A DNA stretch of 56,225 nucleotides from Betaproteobacteria bacterium (GTDB taxonomy: Bacteria > Pseudomonadota > Gammaproteobacteria > Burkholderiales > Ga0077523), in NCBI GenBank assembly GCA_025350245.1, contig JANXYG010000059.1, positions 1 through 56,225 on the forward strand. The letters run 5' to 3'. The notes beneath the pieces were generated by a model. That model was not told the origin of the DNA and searched no databases. It was given only the letters and a program-made list of their open reading frames with translations. Shown piece by piece: positions 23,521 to 33,515 of the stretch (the first letter of the stretch is position 1; every line of letters starts with the position of its first letter). The position numbers and the translations under genes are program-made.

Positions 23521-24690
23521 TCACGAGTTGGGTCGCCGACCCGCCCTGATCACCTCGGCGTACAAGGCGGCCATCCTGCGGGTGAGCCGTTCGGCGCGCC
23601 ACTCATGCGCGAACGCCACCGCTTCCACCGCGAGCCGATCCCGCAGGGCTTTGTCGCCCATCATCTTCACCATTGATTCCGCGAACGCCACCTCGTCGTC
23701 GCGCGGCACCAGCGCGCCGCGGCCAGGGCCGACAATGTCGCGGGTACCCATCACGGCGGTCGAAATCACCGGTACGCCCATGGCCATCGCTTCCAGCAGC
23801 ACCAGGCCCTGCGTTTCAGTGCGCGAGGCAAACACGAACGCGTCCGCAGCCCGGTAGCAGTCGAGCAACGCGCCCCCACGATCGAGATAGCCGACGAAGT
23901 GCACCTGCGCCGTCAGGTCGAGCTCGCGCGCGTCGCGCCGCAGGGTGGCGAGCGCCGGCCCTTCGCCCGCGATCACGAAGTGCGCTTCGGGCGTGCGATC
24001 GAGCGCCCGCCGGAACGCGCGCAGCAGGAAACCGATGTTCTTTTCATGAGCCACCCGGCCCACGAACAGCAACAGCGGCGCGCCGGGCGGCACCCCGAGG
24101 CGGTGCCGGAACGCTTCGCCGTCGCCACCGCTGAACTGCGCCAGCGGAATTCCGGTCGGGATCACGTGCAACGGTACCGTGACGCCATAGGCGGTGAGGA
24201 CATCCCGCATCGCCGAGGACGGCACCACCAGCGCGTCGACACTGTTGCCCTGGGTGCGTGAGAAGCGCCGGGCCGCCGCGCGCAACCACTCGCGTGGCAG
24301 AAACGGCACGTAGTGAAACAGGTACTCCTCGAAGAACGTGTGGTAGGTCTCGATGCACGGCACGGCGAGGCGCCGGGCGAGTTCGGTGCCGCGATAGTGG
24401 GCGACGAACGGGGTCTGGATGTGGACCAGATCGAACCGCTCGTTCGTCAGCCACGGCGTCAGCGCCCGGATCGGAGCGCTTTTCATCATGCGGTCTTCGG
24501 GATCGAGCAGCACGAAGCGCGACCGGATGCGCTCGATGCCGGTTTCCACCGGATAGCCGGCCGGATAGTCGGGCGCGAGCAGCGTGCTGGTGCAGCCGAG
24601 CGCGCCGAGTTCGCGGCGAAAGGTCTGGATGGATGTGGATACCCCGTTGACGCGGGGAAAGTACACGTCCGAGATCATGAGGATGTTCAT
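23521..24690 (-). CDS. GT4-family glycosyltransferase
   Basis: A 389-residue GT-B fold enzyme. The N-terminal acceptor domain begins MNILMISDVYFPRVNGVSTS. The C-terminal donor domain has LLLFVGRVAHEKNIGFLLRA and an EX7E motif in ETQGLVLLE followed by AMAMGVPVIST. It is close to the group that transfers hexoses to lipids or polysaccharides (MgtA/PimB/WcaI-like). No polysaccharide genes surround it. The next gene, a thiolase homologue, is divergent across about 264 bases. Donor and acceptor sugars are unknown. Confidence 0.92.
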   Translation of the reverse strand: MNILMISDVYFPRVNGVSTSIQTFRRELGALGCTSTLLAPDYPAGYPVETGIERIRSRFVLLDPEDRMMKSAPIRALTPWLTNERFDLVHIQTPFVAHYRGTELARRLAVPCIETYHTFFEEYLFHYVPFLPREWLRAAARRFSRTQGNSVDALVVPSSAMRDVLTAYGVTVPLHVIPTGIPLAQFSGGDGEAFRHRLGVPPGAPLLLFVGRVAHEKNIGFLLRAFRRALDRTPEAHFVIAGEGPALATLRRDARELDLTAQVHFVGYLDRGGALLDCYRAADAFVFASRTETQGLVLLEAMAMGVPVISTAVMGTRDIVGPGRGALVPRDDEVAFAESMVKMMGDKALRDRLAVEAVAFAHEWRAERLTRRMAALYAEVIRAGRRPNS

Positions 24691-24954
24691 GTGTCACGGC
24701 GCAGGGTAGGCACCGCGCGTGACAGTCGTGCGACGATCGCCGCCTTTCGGTACCGACCGGCAGGTGACACTGACCAACGCCGATCCGGTCACCCTGTGGT
24801 TACGGACCCACCCGGTCTGAAAACTCGCCGGTTGGGTGCAGTGCGTATCGCGCCGCCGGCGTCGGCGCCGACCATAGCGCACGGCGACGATCCGCCCTCA
24901 TCCCGCTTTCCCCTACAATCGGCGCCCCACGAGTTTCATCGCGAGCGCAACCAC

Positions 24955-26091
24955 TTGAGCTGGATCACCGGCACCGGCCTCACCCCGTTCGGCAAGCACC
25001 CGGGCCGAAGCACGCTCGACCTCATGAGTTCGGCCGCCGCCGCTGCGATCGCCGATGCGGGGCTCGAGCGCCGCGACATCGACGGGTTGCTGACCGGCTA
25101 TTCGACGACCTTTCCGCATCTCATGTTGTCGACGGTGTTCGCCGAGCACTTCGGCCTGAGCCCGCGCTACGCCCACGCCATCCAGCTCGGCGGTGCCACC
25201 GGTTTTGCCATGGTGATGCTGGCGCATCACCTGGTCGAGGCTCATCTTGCCGACCACGTTCTGGTGGTTGCCGGCGAAAACCGGCTCACCGGCCAGACCC
25301 GCGATGCCGCGGTGCAGGCTCTCGCGCAAGTGGGGCACCCCCGCTACGAAGTCCCCCTGGGAGCGACCATCCCGGCCTACTATGGCTTGGTGGCCACCCG
25401 CTACATGCACGAGTTCGGCGTCACCGAGGCCGACTTCGCCGAACTGTCGGTGCTCATGCGGGGGCACGCCTCGGAACACCCCGACGCACAGTTCCGCGAA
25501 CCGATCACCGTGGCCGACGTCCTGGCCTCGAAACCGGTGGCCTCCCCGCTCAAGCTGCTCGACTGCTGCCCGGTATCGGACGGCGGCGCGGCCTTCGTGG
25601 TCAGCCGCGAGCGCATCAACGACATCGCGGTGCGCATCGTCGGCACCGGCCAGGCCCACACCCATCAGCACATCTCGGCGGCGCCGAGCCTGACGCACTT
25701 CGGCGCAGCGGCATCGGCATCGACCGCGCTCGACGCGGCCGGCAGCACGCTCGACGACATCGGCTATCTCGCGATCTACGACAGCTTCACCATCACCATC
25801 ACCATCCTGCTCGAGGAGCTCGGCCTCGCCCCGCGTGCCGGCGCCGCGGAGATCGCGCGCACCGGCGGCTTCTCGCGCGGCGGCGCCAAGCCGCTCAACA
25901 CCCACGGCGGCCTACTGTCCTACGGACATTGCGGGGTCGGCGGGGCTATGGCCCACCTGGTCGAAGCGCATCGACAGCTCACCGGACGCTGCGGTCCGCG
26001 ACAGGTCACCGATCCACGGCGCGCCCTGCTGCACGGCGACGGTGGCGTGCTGTCGTCACACGTTTCGCTCGTGATCGAGAGTGCCGCATGA
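24955..26091 (+). CDS. Thiolase-superfamily protein lacking the nucleophilic Cys (Ltp2/SCP-x type)
   Basis: About 378 residues with the thiolase fold. The usual active-site Cys segment is replaced by AIQLGGATGFAMVMLAHHL (residues about 75-93), with Gly/Ala in place of Cys. The C-terminal loop is PLNTHGGLLSYGHCGVGGAM, in which His and Cys remain. This pattern is typical of SCP-x-like thiolases and of the Ltp2 side-chain aldolases, which pair with DUF35 proteins. A TTG at 24955 is the best start; no ATG fits and no strong ribosome site is seen. Its stop overlaps the ATG of the DUF35 gene (ATGA), which supports complex formation. The reaction is uncertain: thiolytic or retro-aldol cleavage of an acyl-CoA. 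Confidence 0.85.
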   Translation: MSWITGTGLTPFGKHPGRSTLDLMSSAAAAAIADAGLERRDIDGLLTGYSTTFPHLMLSTVFAEHFGLSPRYAHAIQLGGATGFAMVMLAHHLVEAHLADHVLVVAGENRLTGQTRDAAVQALAQVGHPRYEVPLGATIPAYYGLVATRYMHEFGVTEADFAELSVLMRGHASEHPDAQFREPITVADVLASKPVASPLKLLDCCPVSDGGAAFVVSRERINDIAVRIVGTGQAHTHQHISAAPSLTHFGAAASASTALDAAGSTLDDIGYLAIYDSFTITITILLEELGLAPRAGAAEIARTGGFSRGGAKPLNTHGGLLSYGHCGVGGAMAHLVEAHRQLTGRCGPRQVTDPRRALLHGDGGVLSSHVSLVIESAA

Positions 26092-26456
26092 GCAACGGCG
26101 ACGAGATTCTCGACTGGTCGACCGGCAGCGAGGGCATCGCCTATCAGCGATGCGACGACTGCGGTCACGTCTGGTACCTGACACGAGCGTTCTGCGCCAC
26201 TTGCGGCAGCCTCGCCGTGCGGCAGCATCAGGCCGCCGGCCTGGGTCGTGTCGCGACCACGACGCTGGTGTCGCGCCCGCCGAGCGAGAAGTGGAAGGAA
26301 TACGCTCCCTATTCCCTGGCGCTGATCGACGCCGACGAAGGTTTCCGGTTGATGGCGCACGTCGAGCGCGATGCGCGCATCGGTGATCGCGTGCGCGCAC
26401 GTTACCTCTCTTTCGAAGACACTCCGATTCCCGTTTTCATGTGTACCGACCCATGA
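26088..26456 (+). CDS. DUF35 zinc-ribbon/OB-fold acyl-CoA-associated protein
   Basis: A 122-residue protein. The rubredoxin-like zinc ribbon is CDDCGHVWYLTRAFCATCG (residues about 22-40), followed by an OB fold (VATTTLVSRPPSEKW, then PYSLALIDADEGFRLMAHV). DUF35 proteins bind acyl-CoA and stabilise thiolase-like partners, as ChsH2 does for Ltp2 and as archaeal acetoacetyl-CoA thiolase complexes do. Both ends overlap neighbours by ATGA: the thiolase stop with this start, and this stop with the synthetase start at 26453. That implies translational coupling of all three. Confidence 0.92.
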   Translation: MSNGDEILDWSTGSEGIAYQRCDDCGHVWYLTRAFCATCGSLAVRQHQAAGLGRVATTTLVSRPPSEKWKEYAPYSLALIDADEGFRLMAHVERDARIGDRVRARYLSFEDTPIPVFMCTDP

Positions 26457-28531
26457 ATGAAGGCCTGCGCGCCGCGCTCGACCCCCGCTCCATCGCCGTG
26501 ATCGGCGCGTCCGAACATCCCGACAAGATCGGCGGCCGGCCGCTCTTCTATCTCGCCCGCCACGGCTATCGGGGCAAGGTCTACGCGATCAATCCCAAAC
26601 GCACCCAAACCCAGGGATTCCCGACCGTGCCCTCGCTCGACGACCTGCCGAGCGCGCCCGATGCGGCGATTGTCGTGGTTCCGGGCGAAGCGGCGATCGC
26701 GGCGGTGGAGCACTGCGCTCGCATCGGCGTGAAAGCGTGCGTGACCATGACCTCGGGCTTCGGCGAGACCGGCACCGCGGCCGGCAAGGCAGCCGAAGCG
26801 CGCATGGTCGCAGCGGCCCGCGCCGGCGGCATGCGCATGATCGGGCCGAACGCCCAGGGTCTGGCGAACTTCGGCAACGGCGCGATCCTCTCGTTCTCGT
26901 CGATGTTCATCGAAACGCCCCCCATGGACGGCCCGGTGGGGGTGGTGAGCCAGAGCGGCGCGATGAGCGTGGTGCCCTACGGCATGTTGCGCGCCCGCGG
27001 CATCGGCGTGCGCTACGCCAATGCCACCGGCAACGACGCCGACGTGAGCGTTGCCGAGGTCGCCGCCGCGGTCGCGGAGGATCCGGCGGTGCGCCTGCTC
27101 CTGCTCTACCTCGAGAGCATCGCCGATCCAGCCGCATTGGCCGAGGCAGCGCGCATCGCGCGCGATCGCGGTCTGCCGATCGTGGCACTCAAGTCCGGAC
27201 GCACGGCCGCCGGCCAGCAGGCGGCACAGTCGCACACGGGTGCGCTTGCCAATGAAGACCGTGTCGTCGACGAATTCTTCCGGCAACACGGCATCTGGCG
27301 CGCCGCCGATCTGCGCGAACTGGTGCAGTGCACGGAGCTCTATCTCAAGGGTTGGAAACCGTCCGGCCGCAGGCTGGTGGCCATCAGCAATTCAGGCGCG
27401 GTGTGCGTGCTCGCGGCCGACGCCGCCTCCCGCCTCGGCATGCCGATGGCAGCACTCGCTGCCGACACCAAGGCAGCCATGGCGGCGGCGCTGCCGTCGT
27501 TCGCGACGTCGACCAACCCGATCGACCTCACCGCCGCGTTGCTCACCAACAGCCGCCTGTTCGGCGACATCCTGCCGATCCTGGCGCGCGACCCGGCCGC
27601 CGACGCCTTCCTGATCGGCCTGCCGGTTGCCGGTGCCGCCTACGATGTCGACGCCTTCGCGCGCGACACCGCGGCGTTCGCGGCCACGACCGGCAAACCG
27701 ACGGTCGCCGCCATCCCGCAGCCGTCGGTGGCGGCGCCGTTCCGCGCGGCCGGCATTCCGGTGTTCGAGACCGAGGGCGAGGCGGTGGCGGCATTGGCGC
27801 AGTTCGCCGCGCATCACGAACGCATGCGATGCGCCCGCGGCGGCGATGCGGCCCGACCACTGCCTGTGGCGGAGTTCCACTCGCTGAACGAAGCCGAGAG
27901 CCTTGCCGTGGTAAGCGCAGCGGGCCTGCCGGTGGTACCACATCGACAGTGCCACACCGCGGACGAAGCCGTTGCCGCGATGGCCGCGATCGGCGCACCA
28001 GTCGCCGTCAAAGGTTGTTCGAGGGAGGTCGCGCACAAGTCCGAGTTCGGCCTGGTACGGCTGCATCTGAACAACGAAGCCGCGGTTCGAGCGGCATTCA
28101 CGGACCTGCGCCATGGCCTCGAGTCGCGTGGCCTCGCTTTCGATGGCGTGATCGTCGCCGCCATGACCTCGGGCCGTCGCGAGCTCATGATCGGTGCTCA
28201 CGTCGATCCGATGTTTGGACCGGTGGTCGTGTTCGGCGACGGCGGCAAATACGTGGAGGTGCTCCCGGATGCCGCGATGCTGCTGCCGCCGTTCGCGCGC
28301 GCCGATGTGCTCGACGCGCTCTCGACCTTGAGGGTGGCGCCGTTGCTGGGTGGCGTGCGCGGCGAACCGGCGATGGATCTCACCGCCTTTGCCGATGCGG
28401 TGGTCGCCGTGGGACAACTGATGCTGGGCAAGGACCAGCCGATCGTGAGTCTCGATATCAACCCGGTCGTGATCGGCAGCGATGGCGCCGGTTGCGTCGC
28501 GCTCGACGCCGTGGCGTTCGTCGGCAAGTGA
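26453..28531 (+). CDS. ADP-forming (NDP-forming) acyl-CoA synthetase
   Basis: A 692-residue fusion of the alpha and beta parts of ADP-forming acyl-CoA synthetases. It has an N-terminal CoA-binding domain ([20 protein letters not shown]), a succinyl-CoA ligase-like flavodoxin domain with the phosphohistidine segment [17 protein letters not shown], and a C-terminal ATP-grasp_5 domain ([20 protein letters not shown], then DINPVVIG near the end). It activates a carboxylic acid with CoA and ATP, or works in reverse. The start at 26453 overlaps the DUF35 stop. Together with the thiolase-like and MaoC genes it suggests catabolism of one particular acyl chain. Confidence 0.93.
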   Translation: MNEGLRAALDPRSIAVIGASEHPDKIGGRPLFYLARHGYRGKVYAINPKRTQTQGFPTVPSLDDLPSAPDAAIVVVPGEAAIAAVEHCARIGVKACVTMTSGFGETGTAAGKAAEARMVAAARAGGMRMIGPNAQGLANFGNGAILSFSSMFIETPPMDGPVGVVSQSGAMSVVPYGMLRARGIGVRYANATGNDADVSVAEVAAAVAEDPAVRLLLLYLESIADPAALAEAARIARDRGLPIVALKSGRTAAGQQAAQSHTGALANEDRVVDEFFRQHGIWRAADLRELVQCTELYLKGWKPSGRRLVAISNSGAVCVLAADAASRLGMPMAALAADTKAAMAAALPSFATSTNPIDLTAALLTNSRLFGDILPILARDPAADAFLIGLPVAGAAYDVDAFARDTAAFAATTGKPTVAAIPQPSVAAPFRAAGIPVFETEGEAVAALAQFAAHHERMRCARGGDAARPLPVAEFHSLNEAESLAVVSAAGLPVVPHRQCHTADEAVAAMAAIGAPVAVKGCSREVAHKSEFGLVRLHLNNEAAVRAAFTDLRHGLESRGLAFDGVIVAAMTSGRRELMIGAHVDPMFGPVVVFGDGGKYVEVLPDAAMLLPPFARADVLDALSTLRVAPLLGGVRGEPAMDLTAFADAVVAVGQLMLGKDQPIVSLDINPVVIGSDGAGCVALDAVAFVGK

Positions 28532-28548
28532 ACCTGCCGCGAGAAGCA

Positions 28549-30135
28549 ATGTCACCCCTCGCCGCCGTTGGCGACCTGGACGGCCTCGTGTTCGATAACG
28601 CCTTCGTGCGTGACCTGCCCGGCGATCCGAATCCGGAACCCACCCGGCGGCAGGTGCATGGCGCCTGCTACTCGCGGGTGATGCCCACGCCGGTGGCGGC
28701 GCCGAAACTCATCGCCTGGTCACCGGAAGTCGCCGCGTCGCTCGGCCTGTCGGCCGAGACCATGCGGTCGGATGCGTTCGCGGCGGTGTTCGGCGGCAAT
28801 CGCCTGGTCGCCGGCATGCAACCGTACGCCGCCTGCTACGGCGGGCATCAGTTCGGCAACTGGGCCGGGCAACTCGGTGACGGACGCGCCATCACGCTCG
28901 GCGAAACCATCGACATCGACGGCCGGCGCCAGGAGCTTCAGCTCAAGGGTGCCGGCCCGACCCCGTATTCACGCACCGCCGACGGCCGTGCAGTGCTGCG
29001 CTCGTCGATCCGCGAGTTTCTCTGCAGCGAGGCAATGCACCATCTGGGCGTGCCGACCACCCGGGCGCTGAGCCTGGTCGCCACCGGCGAAACCGTGGTC
29101 CGCGACATGTTCTACGACGGCAACGCGCGACCCGAGCAGGGTGCGATCGTCTGCCGCGTGGCGCCGTCGTTCATCCGCTTCGGCAACTTCGAGATCCTGG
29201 CTGCCCGCGGCGATACGGCACTGCTGCGCAGGCTGGTCGAGTTCACCATCCGGCGCGACTTCGCCGGGATCGACGGCGATGCCGACACGCGCATGGCCCG
29301 CTGGTTCGAAACCGTTTGCCGTCGCACCGCCGTGATGGTTGCCCACTGGCTACGCGTGGGCTTCGTGCACGGGGTGATGAACACCGACAACATGTCGATC
29401 CTCGGTCTCACCATCGACTATGGCCCCTACGGCTGGATCGACGATTTCGATCCCGGGTGGACGCCGAACACCACGGACGCCGCGGGTCGCCGCTATCGCT
29501 TCGGCCAGCAAGCGCAGATCGCCCAATGGAATCTGGTACAGCTCGCGAATGCCCTGGTCTCCCTGTTTTCCTCGACCGCCCCGCTCGCGGCCGGGCTCGA
29601 ATGCTTCGTGGAGACGTTAGAAGCCGAGCAAAGTGCAATGACTGCCGCCAAGCTCGGGTTTACGTCATGTCGCGACACGGACGGCACGCTGGTGGGCGAT
29701 CTCTACCGGTTGATGCAGGATGCCGAAGTCGACATGACGATCTTCTTCCGCGGTCTGGCCGAGGTCGATCTCGCCAGTCCGAGCCTCGAGCCGCTGCGGG
29801 AGGCCTTCTACACCGCAGACAAGCTGGCGGCGTCCGGTCCGGCGTTCGAGCGCTGGCTCGCCGCCTATGCCGGGCGAGCGCTGGACGATGGAACCGCTCC
29901 TGCCGATCGCCGCGCGCGCATGAATGCAGCAAACCCGCGCTTCGTGCTGCGCAACTACCTTGCCCAGCAGGCCATCGATCTGGCCGAACAAGGCGATGCA
30001 TCACTGATAGCGGAGTTGCTCGATGTGCTCCGGCATCCCTACGACGACCAGCCGGGACGAGACCGATTCGCTGAACGCCGACCGGACTGGGCGCGCAATC
30101 GCGCGGGATGCTCGATGCTTTCGTGTAGTTCGTAG
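28549..30135 (+). CDS. selO: Protein adenylyltransferase SelO (YdiU family)
   Basis: A 528-residue pseudokinase-fold AMPylase. It keeps [14 protein letters not shown] (ATP-phosphate Lys), [17 protein letters not shown], and the metal-binding [20 protein letters not shown] and WIDDFDP. The C-terminus is the full family ending [10 protein letters not shown], with Cys in the place where eukaryotic SelO has selenocysteine. SelO AMPylates proteins under oxidative stress and links to glutathionylation. It follows the synthetase gene by 17 bases and is probably cotranscribed, though its function is separate. The ATG at 28549 with weak GAGAAG is preferred over any longer form. Confidence 0.95.
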   Translation: MSPLAAVGDLDGLVFDNAFVRDLPGDPNPEPTRRQVHGACYSRVMPTPVAAPKLIAWSPEVAASLGLSAETMRSDAFAAVFGGNRLVAGMQPYAACYGGHQFGNWAGQLGDGRAITLGETIDIDGRRQELQLKGAGPTPYSRTADGRAVLRSSIREFLCSEAMHHLGVPTTRALSLVATGETVVRDMFYDGNARPEQGAIVCRVAPSFIRFGNFEILAARGDTALLRRLVEFTIRRDFAGIDGDADTRMARWFETVCRRTAVMVAHWLRVGFVHGVMNTDNMSILGLTIDYGPYGWIDDFDPGWTPNTTDAAGRRYRFGQQAQIAQWNLVQLANALVSLFSSTAPLAAGLECFVETLEAEQSAMTAAKLGFTSCRDTDGTLVGDLYRLMQDAEVDMTIFFRGLAEVDLASPSLEPLREAFYTADKLAASGPAFERWLAAYAGRALDDGTAPADRRARMNAANPRFVLRNYLAQQAIDLAEQGDASLIAELLDVLRHPYDDQPGRDRFAERRPDWARNRAGCSMLSCSS

Positions 30136-30297
30136 GGACGCCACGCCACGGTCAGCCGCTCATCCGTCCGACCGGCACATCGCCACCGCCGATCAGTCCG
30201 AGCCACACCGCGGTGGCGATGACATGACCTTTCATTTACGCTGCGCCGGCATGGGCGATACTTCGGTGAGGACAGTCACGATCGAGGAGCCGTTGAC

Positions 30298-30678
30298 GTG
30301 CCGACGATGACGTTTGCCGACTTCGTGCCAGGTACCGTTCTGGGCAACGACCGCTTCACGGTCGACGCCTGGTGGCTCGCGCAATGGGCAATCGCGGTGC
30401 CGGGGGCGGCGCCGTCACCGGGTGCGATCGCCATGGCACTGGCAATGAGATCGTACCTGAGCATCCTGCGCGACCGCACGCCCGGCAACCTACATGCACG
30501 ACAGCAGCTATCGGTCCGTCGCGCGGTCGCCGCGGGCGATACCGTGATGTCGAGACTCACCTGCGAATCGGCGGAACTGCGCCACGAGCGGCGGCGTGTG
30601 GTGCTTGCGGTGGCTGCCTGTGACGCGCAGGGAGACGCGTTTTTCGAAGCACGCATGACCATATTGTGGGCGCGATGA
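30298..30678 (+). CDS. MaoC-like hotdog-fold protein, N-terminal half-type
   Basis: A 126-residue hotdog protein. It begins TFADFVPGTVLGNDRFTVDA and continues RQQLSVRRAVAAGDTVMSRL with a final ARMTILWA. This resembles the non-catalytic half of split MaoC hydratases, and I see no D-x-N-P-x-H motif in it. A GTG start at 30298 lies 8 bases after GAGGAG; an ATG at 30307 is the alternative. Its stop overlaps the ATG of the next MaoC gene (ATGA), so the two likely form a heteromeric hydratase. It sits 160 bases behind selO in the acyl-CoA module. Confidence 0.78.
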   Translation: MPTMTFADFVPGTVLGNDRFTVDAWWLAQWAIAVPGAAPSPGAIAMALAMRSYLSILRDRTPGNLHARQQLSVRRAVAAGDTVMSRLTCESAELRHERRRVVLAVAACDAQGDAFFEARMTILWAR

Positions 30679-31085
30679 AAGCACCGGATACGCTGGTCGA
30701 GGCAACGCTCGCCGTGGAACATGCGATGCTGGTTGCCTATGGGGCGCTCACTTGCGACTCGAACCCGATACATCTCGACGCCGGGTTCGCGGCGACCACG
30801 CCCTACGGCCGCTGCATCGCCCATGGCACGTTGTCGCTCAACGTGCTGTGGCAGTCCATCGCCGCGACTTTCGACGCGGCGACCGCCGCCCGCCTCGACC
30901 TCGATATCCGCTTCACGGCGCCGGTATTCGTCGGCGAACATCTGGTCGGTGGCGGTGCCCGGATGCCCGGCACCGACACGCGCTACGAGGTCTGGGTCAA
31001 GGCCGGCGATCGAACCGTGATCGCCGGCGAACTCGACCTTCAGCCGGCGGCGCTCAGGCCTTCGGGGCCAGGTATTTCTTCGTGA
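30675..31085 (+). CDS. MaoC-type enoyl-CoA hydratase (catalytic half)
   Basis: A 136-residue hotdog protein carrying the (R)-hydratase 2 motif: CDSNPIHLDAGFAATTPYGR, then CIAHGTLS, with the catalytic Asp and His. It should hydrate a trans-2-enoyl-CoA, probably together with the overlapping upstream half-type protein, as in the ChsH1-ChsH2 arrangement. The last 32 bases overlap the 3' end of the convergent formamidase gene (31054-31085). The ATG at 30675 overlaps the upstream stop, which fixes the start. Confidence 0.9.
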   Translation: MKAPDTLVEATLAVEHAMLVAYGALTCDSNPIHLDAGFAATTPYGRCIAHGTLSLNVLWQSIAATFDAATAARLDLDIRFTAPVFVGEHLVGGGARMPGTDTRYEVWVKAGDRTVIAGELDLQPAALRPSGPGISS

Positions 31086-32049
31086 TCGCCGCGCCGACCG
31101 TGTATTTGGGGTCGACGAAATTGCCCAGCCGCACCTTGCCGCACTGGCTCAGCATCATGTAGGCGTCCCATTTGTCGAAACCGTAGTCGCGCGCCATCCA
31201 CAACACCAGTTCCTTGTAGGCGATGCGGGTGGCATCCTCCAGCGGGCGGGCGCTGCCGATCGCCATGATGACCTCTTCGTTCTCGAGGCGTGGCCAGTCG
31301 ATCTTCCAGGCCTTGATGAGATCGACGTGGATGGTGGTGGTGGTCGCGTATTCGACCGCGACACCGCACACCTCGCCGTCACCCTGGCAGGCGTGGGCGT
31401 CGCCGATGAACAATCGCCCGCCGGGCGATCGCACCGGCAGATAGGTGATGCTGCCCGGGCCCATGTCGGGCAGATCCATGTTGCCGCCGTGATTGTCGGG
31501 GGTGAGCGAATTGATGGAGTCGATCTCGGGAGAGCAGCTCAAGGTCCCGATGTGCGGCTTGTAAGGCAGCGTGACACGGTCGCTCCAATAGACCCATTGC
31601 TCGTCGACGTTGATCTTGCGGATCACTTCCGGCAGCGGATCGTTCAGGGTGGCGGTGTAGGCGGTGCCGGTGAGCGCGCCGAAGTCGGGAATCATGCAGC
31701 ACGTGCCGCGCGGGTTGTGGCCCCTGGGCACCATCGACTCGATGTATACCGCGATCACGTCGCCCTTCTCGGCACCCTCGATCATGATCGGCCCGTTCTG
31801 CGGATTCAGGAACGGCACGGTCAGCTTCTCGCTGATGCTGTCCTGCTCGGTCTTGATTGCGCCATCGAAGGCGTCGCGGGTCTCGACCACCACGCGATCG
31901 CCGGGCTTGATATGCAGCACCGGGTCGGAATACGGCCCCATGGTGTAGTGATACTTGCCCTGCTTCGCTTCGGTGAGTTCGTGGGTCGCGGCGACGCGGC
32001 CCCTGGCCACGCCCCGGGTTGCCATGATCGATGTGTCGAGCCAGCTCAT
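31054..32049 (-). CDS. fmdA: Formamidase/acetamidase (FmdA/AmdA family)
   Basis: A 331-residue hydrolase of the FmdA_AmdA family. It has the blocks MGPYSDPVLHIKPGDRVVVE, PQNGPIMIEGAEKGDVIAV, PDNHGGNMDLPDMGPGSITY and LFIGDAHACQGDGEVCGVAVE. It hydrolyses formamide, acetamide or similar short amides to acid and ammonia in the cytoplasm. GAGGAGAG lies just before the ATG at 32049. It is the last gene of the operon starting at 36840, 38 bases after the ABC ATPase stop. This resembles the fmd amide utilisation clusters, where a formamidase is encoded with a Urt/Liv-like importer. Confidence 0.93.
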   Translation of the reverse strand: MSWLDTSIMATRGVARGRVAATHELTEAKQGKYHYTMGPYSDPVLHIKPGDRVVVETRDAFDGAIKTEQDSISEKLTVPFLNPQNGPIMIEGAEKGDVIAVYIESMVPRGHNPRGTCCMIPDFGALTGTAYTATLNDPLPEVIRKINVDEQWVYWSDRVTLPYKPHIGTLSCSPEIDSINSLTPDNHGGNMDLPDMGPGSITYLPVRSPGGRLFIGDAHACQGDGEVCGVAVEYATTTTIHVDLIKAWKIDWPRLENEEVIMAIGSARPLEDATRIAYKELVLWMARDYGFDKWDAYMMLSQCGKVRLGNFVDPKYTVGAAITKKYLAPKA

Positions 32050-32087
32050 GTTCTCTCTCCTCGTGACTAGGTTTGCGGGTCGAAAAA

Positions 32088-32804
32088 CTACACGGCCAGA
32101 TAGCGCCGCACAACCGAATCGTCGGCGAGCTGCGCCGGGGCCACCTGGTCGACGATGCGCCCCTTGTCCATGACGTAGCAGCGCTGCGCCATCGACAGGA
32201 TCATGTCGATGTTCTGCTCGACGAACAGCACGCTCAAGCCCAGCTCGCGATTGAGTTCGCGCACGTTGCGCGCGATCTGCTGGACGATCGACGGCTGGAT
32301 GCCCTCCGATGGTTCGTCGAGCAGCATGAGGTACGGATTACCGATCAGCGCCCGGCCGATGGCGAGTTGCTGCTGCTCGCCGCCGCTCATGGTGCCGGCC
32401 TTCTGGTCCTGCCGGCTTTCGAGGATGGGGAAGTAGCGCAGCACCAGGTCGAGCAGCTTCTCGCGGCCCGACCCGCCGATGGTTCGGCCCATCATCAGGT
32501 TCTCGCGCACCGTGAGCCGCGGAAAGATCTGCCGTCCCTGCGGGATGTAGCCGATGCCCCGCAGAGCGCGCGCATTGGCCGGCTCGCGGGTGACATCGGC
32601 ACCGGCAAAGGTGATGCCACCGCGGGTGCTCGGCAGCAGACCGATGAGACTCTTCATGAGCGTGGACTTGCCAACGCCGTTGCGGCCGATGATGGCGACG
32701 ATCTCGCCGCGCCCGACCCGGAAGTCGATGCCCTGCAGGATGGGCGTGCGGCCGTAGCCCGCATGCAGGTCCTTCACGTCGAGAATGGTGTGTTCGATGC
32801 TCAT
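32088..32804 (-). CDS. ABC transporter ATPase, LivF/UrtE type
   Basis: A 238-residue ABC ATPase with Walker A GRNGVGKST, the Q-loop region GIGYIPQGRQIFPRLTV (LivF/UrtE hallmark), signature MSGGEQQQLAIG and Walker B LMLLDEPSEG. It powers the amide/urea-type importer of this operon at the cytoplasmic face. Its ATG (32804) overlaps the stop of the upstream ATPase gene by 4 bases. Confidence 0.93.
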   Translation of the reverse strand: MSIEHTILDVKDLHAGYGRTPILQGIDFRVGRGEIVAIIGRNGVGKSTLMKSLIGLLPSTRGGITFAGADVTREPANARALRGIGYIPQGRQIFPRLTVRENLMMGRTIGGSGREKLLDLVLRYFPILESRQDQKAGTMSGGEQQQLAIGRALIGNPYLMLLDEPSEGIQPSIVQQIARNVRELNRELGLSVLFVEQNIDMILSMAQRCYVMDKGRIVDQVAPAQLADDSVVRRYLAV

Positions 32805-33514
32805 TCCTTGCCCAGATAGATGCGCGCGACATCGTCGTTGTTGACGACCTGGTCGAGCGTGCCTTCGAGGAACACCTTGCCGAAATGCAGAACGGTCACC
32901 TTGCGGGCGATCTGCCGCACGAACGTCATGTCGTGCTCGATGACCACGATGGTCATGCCGTCGGCGTTGAGACGCTTCACCAGCTCCCCGGTCTTGAAGG
33001 TTTCCTCGGGCGACATGCCGGCCGTGGGTTCGTCGAGCAGCAGCAGCTTGGGCTGCAGCGCGATCGCCATGCCGATCTCGAGCCACTGTTGCTGACCGTG
33101 CGACAGGTTGCCGGCCGCGAGATGGCGGCTGGGTGCCAGATCGAGGAATGCCAGCAGCCGCTCGGTCTCGTCGTTCATCCGCGCTGGCGCGACCTTGCGC
33201 TGCAACGCAATGCGCAGGTTCTGTTCGACACCGAGTTCGAGAAAGATGCCAGGCACCTGGAACTTGATGCTGAGTCCCTGGTTCACCCGCCGATGCGACT
33301 CGAGCGGCGTGATGTCGTGCCCGTCGAAGAACACCTGCCCGCCACTTGGCTGATAAGTGCCGATGATGAGCTTGAACAGCGTGCTCTTGCCGGCGCCGTT
33401 GGGGCCGATCAGGCAGCGCACCTCGCCGGCTTCGATGGCGAGGCTGACACCGTTGGTGGCGTAGAGGCCGCCGAAGAACTTGCTGAGGTCGCGGGTTTCG
33501 AGCAGTGCCGACAT
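32801..33514 (-). CDS. ABC transporter ATPase, LivG/UrtD type
   Basis: A 237-residue ABC ATPase. It has Walker A IGPNGAGKST, signature LSHGQQQWLEIG (the LSHGQxQWLEIG form typical of UrtD) and Walker B LLLLDEPTAGMS, with the final VLHFGKVFLEGTLDQV. It pairs with the neighbouring LivF/UrtE-type ATPase as the two nucleotide-binding subunits. Its start is one base from the stop of the upstream permease gene, so the genes are cotranslated. Confidence 0.93.
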   Translation of the reverse strand: MSALLETRDLSKFFGGLYATNGVSLAIEAGEVRCLIGPNGAGKSTLFKLIIGTYQPSGGQVFFDGHDITPLESHRRVNQGLSIKFQVPGIFLELGVEQNLRIALQRKVAPARMNDETERLLAFLDLAPSRHLAAGNLSHGQQQWLEIGMAIALQPKLLLLDEPTAGMSPEETFKTGELVKRLNADGMTIVVIEHDMTFVRQIARKVTVLHFGKVFLEGTLDQVVNNDDVARIYLGKE

Positions 33515-33515
33515 G

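Noticed and set aside
27328-28548. Very long open frame running into selO from upstream (935 codons in total)
   Set aside because: The part before 28549 is an Arg/Gly-rich shadow of the acyl-CoA synthetase gene in another frame; SelO homology begins at 28549.
28549-30135. SelO suspected of C-terminal truncation
   Set aside because: The frame ends in [10 protein letters not shown], the full family C-terminus with Cys at the selenocysteine position.
30152-30235. Minus-strand 27-codon peptide starting MKGHVIATAVWLGLIGG
   Set aside because: It looks like a signal peptide but has no ribosome site and no continuation; at most a relic.
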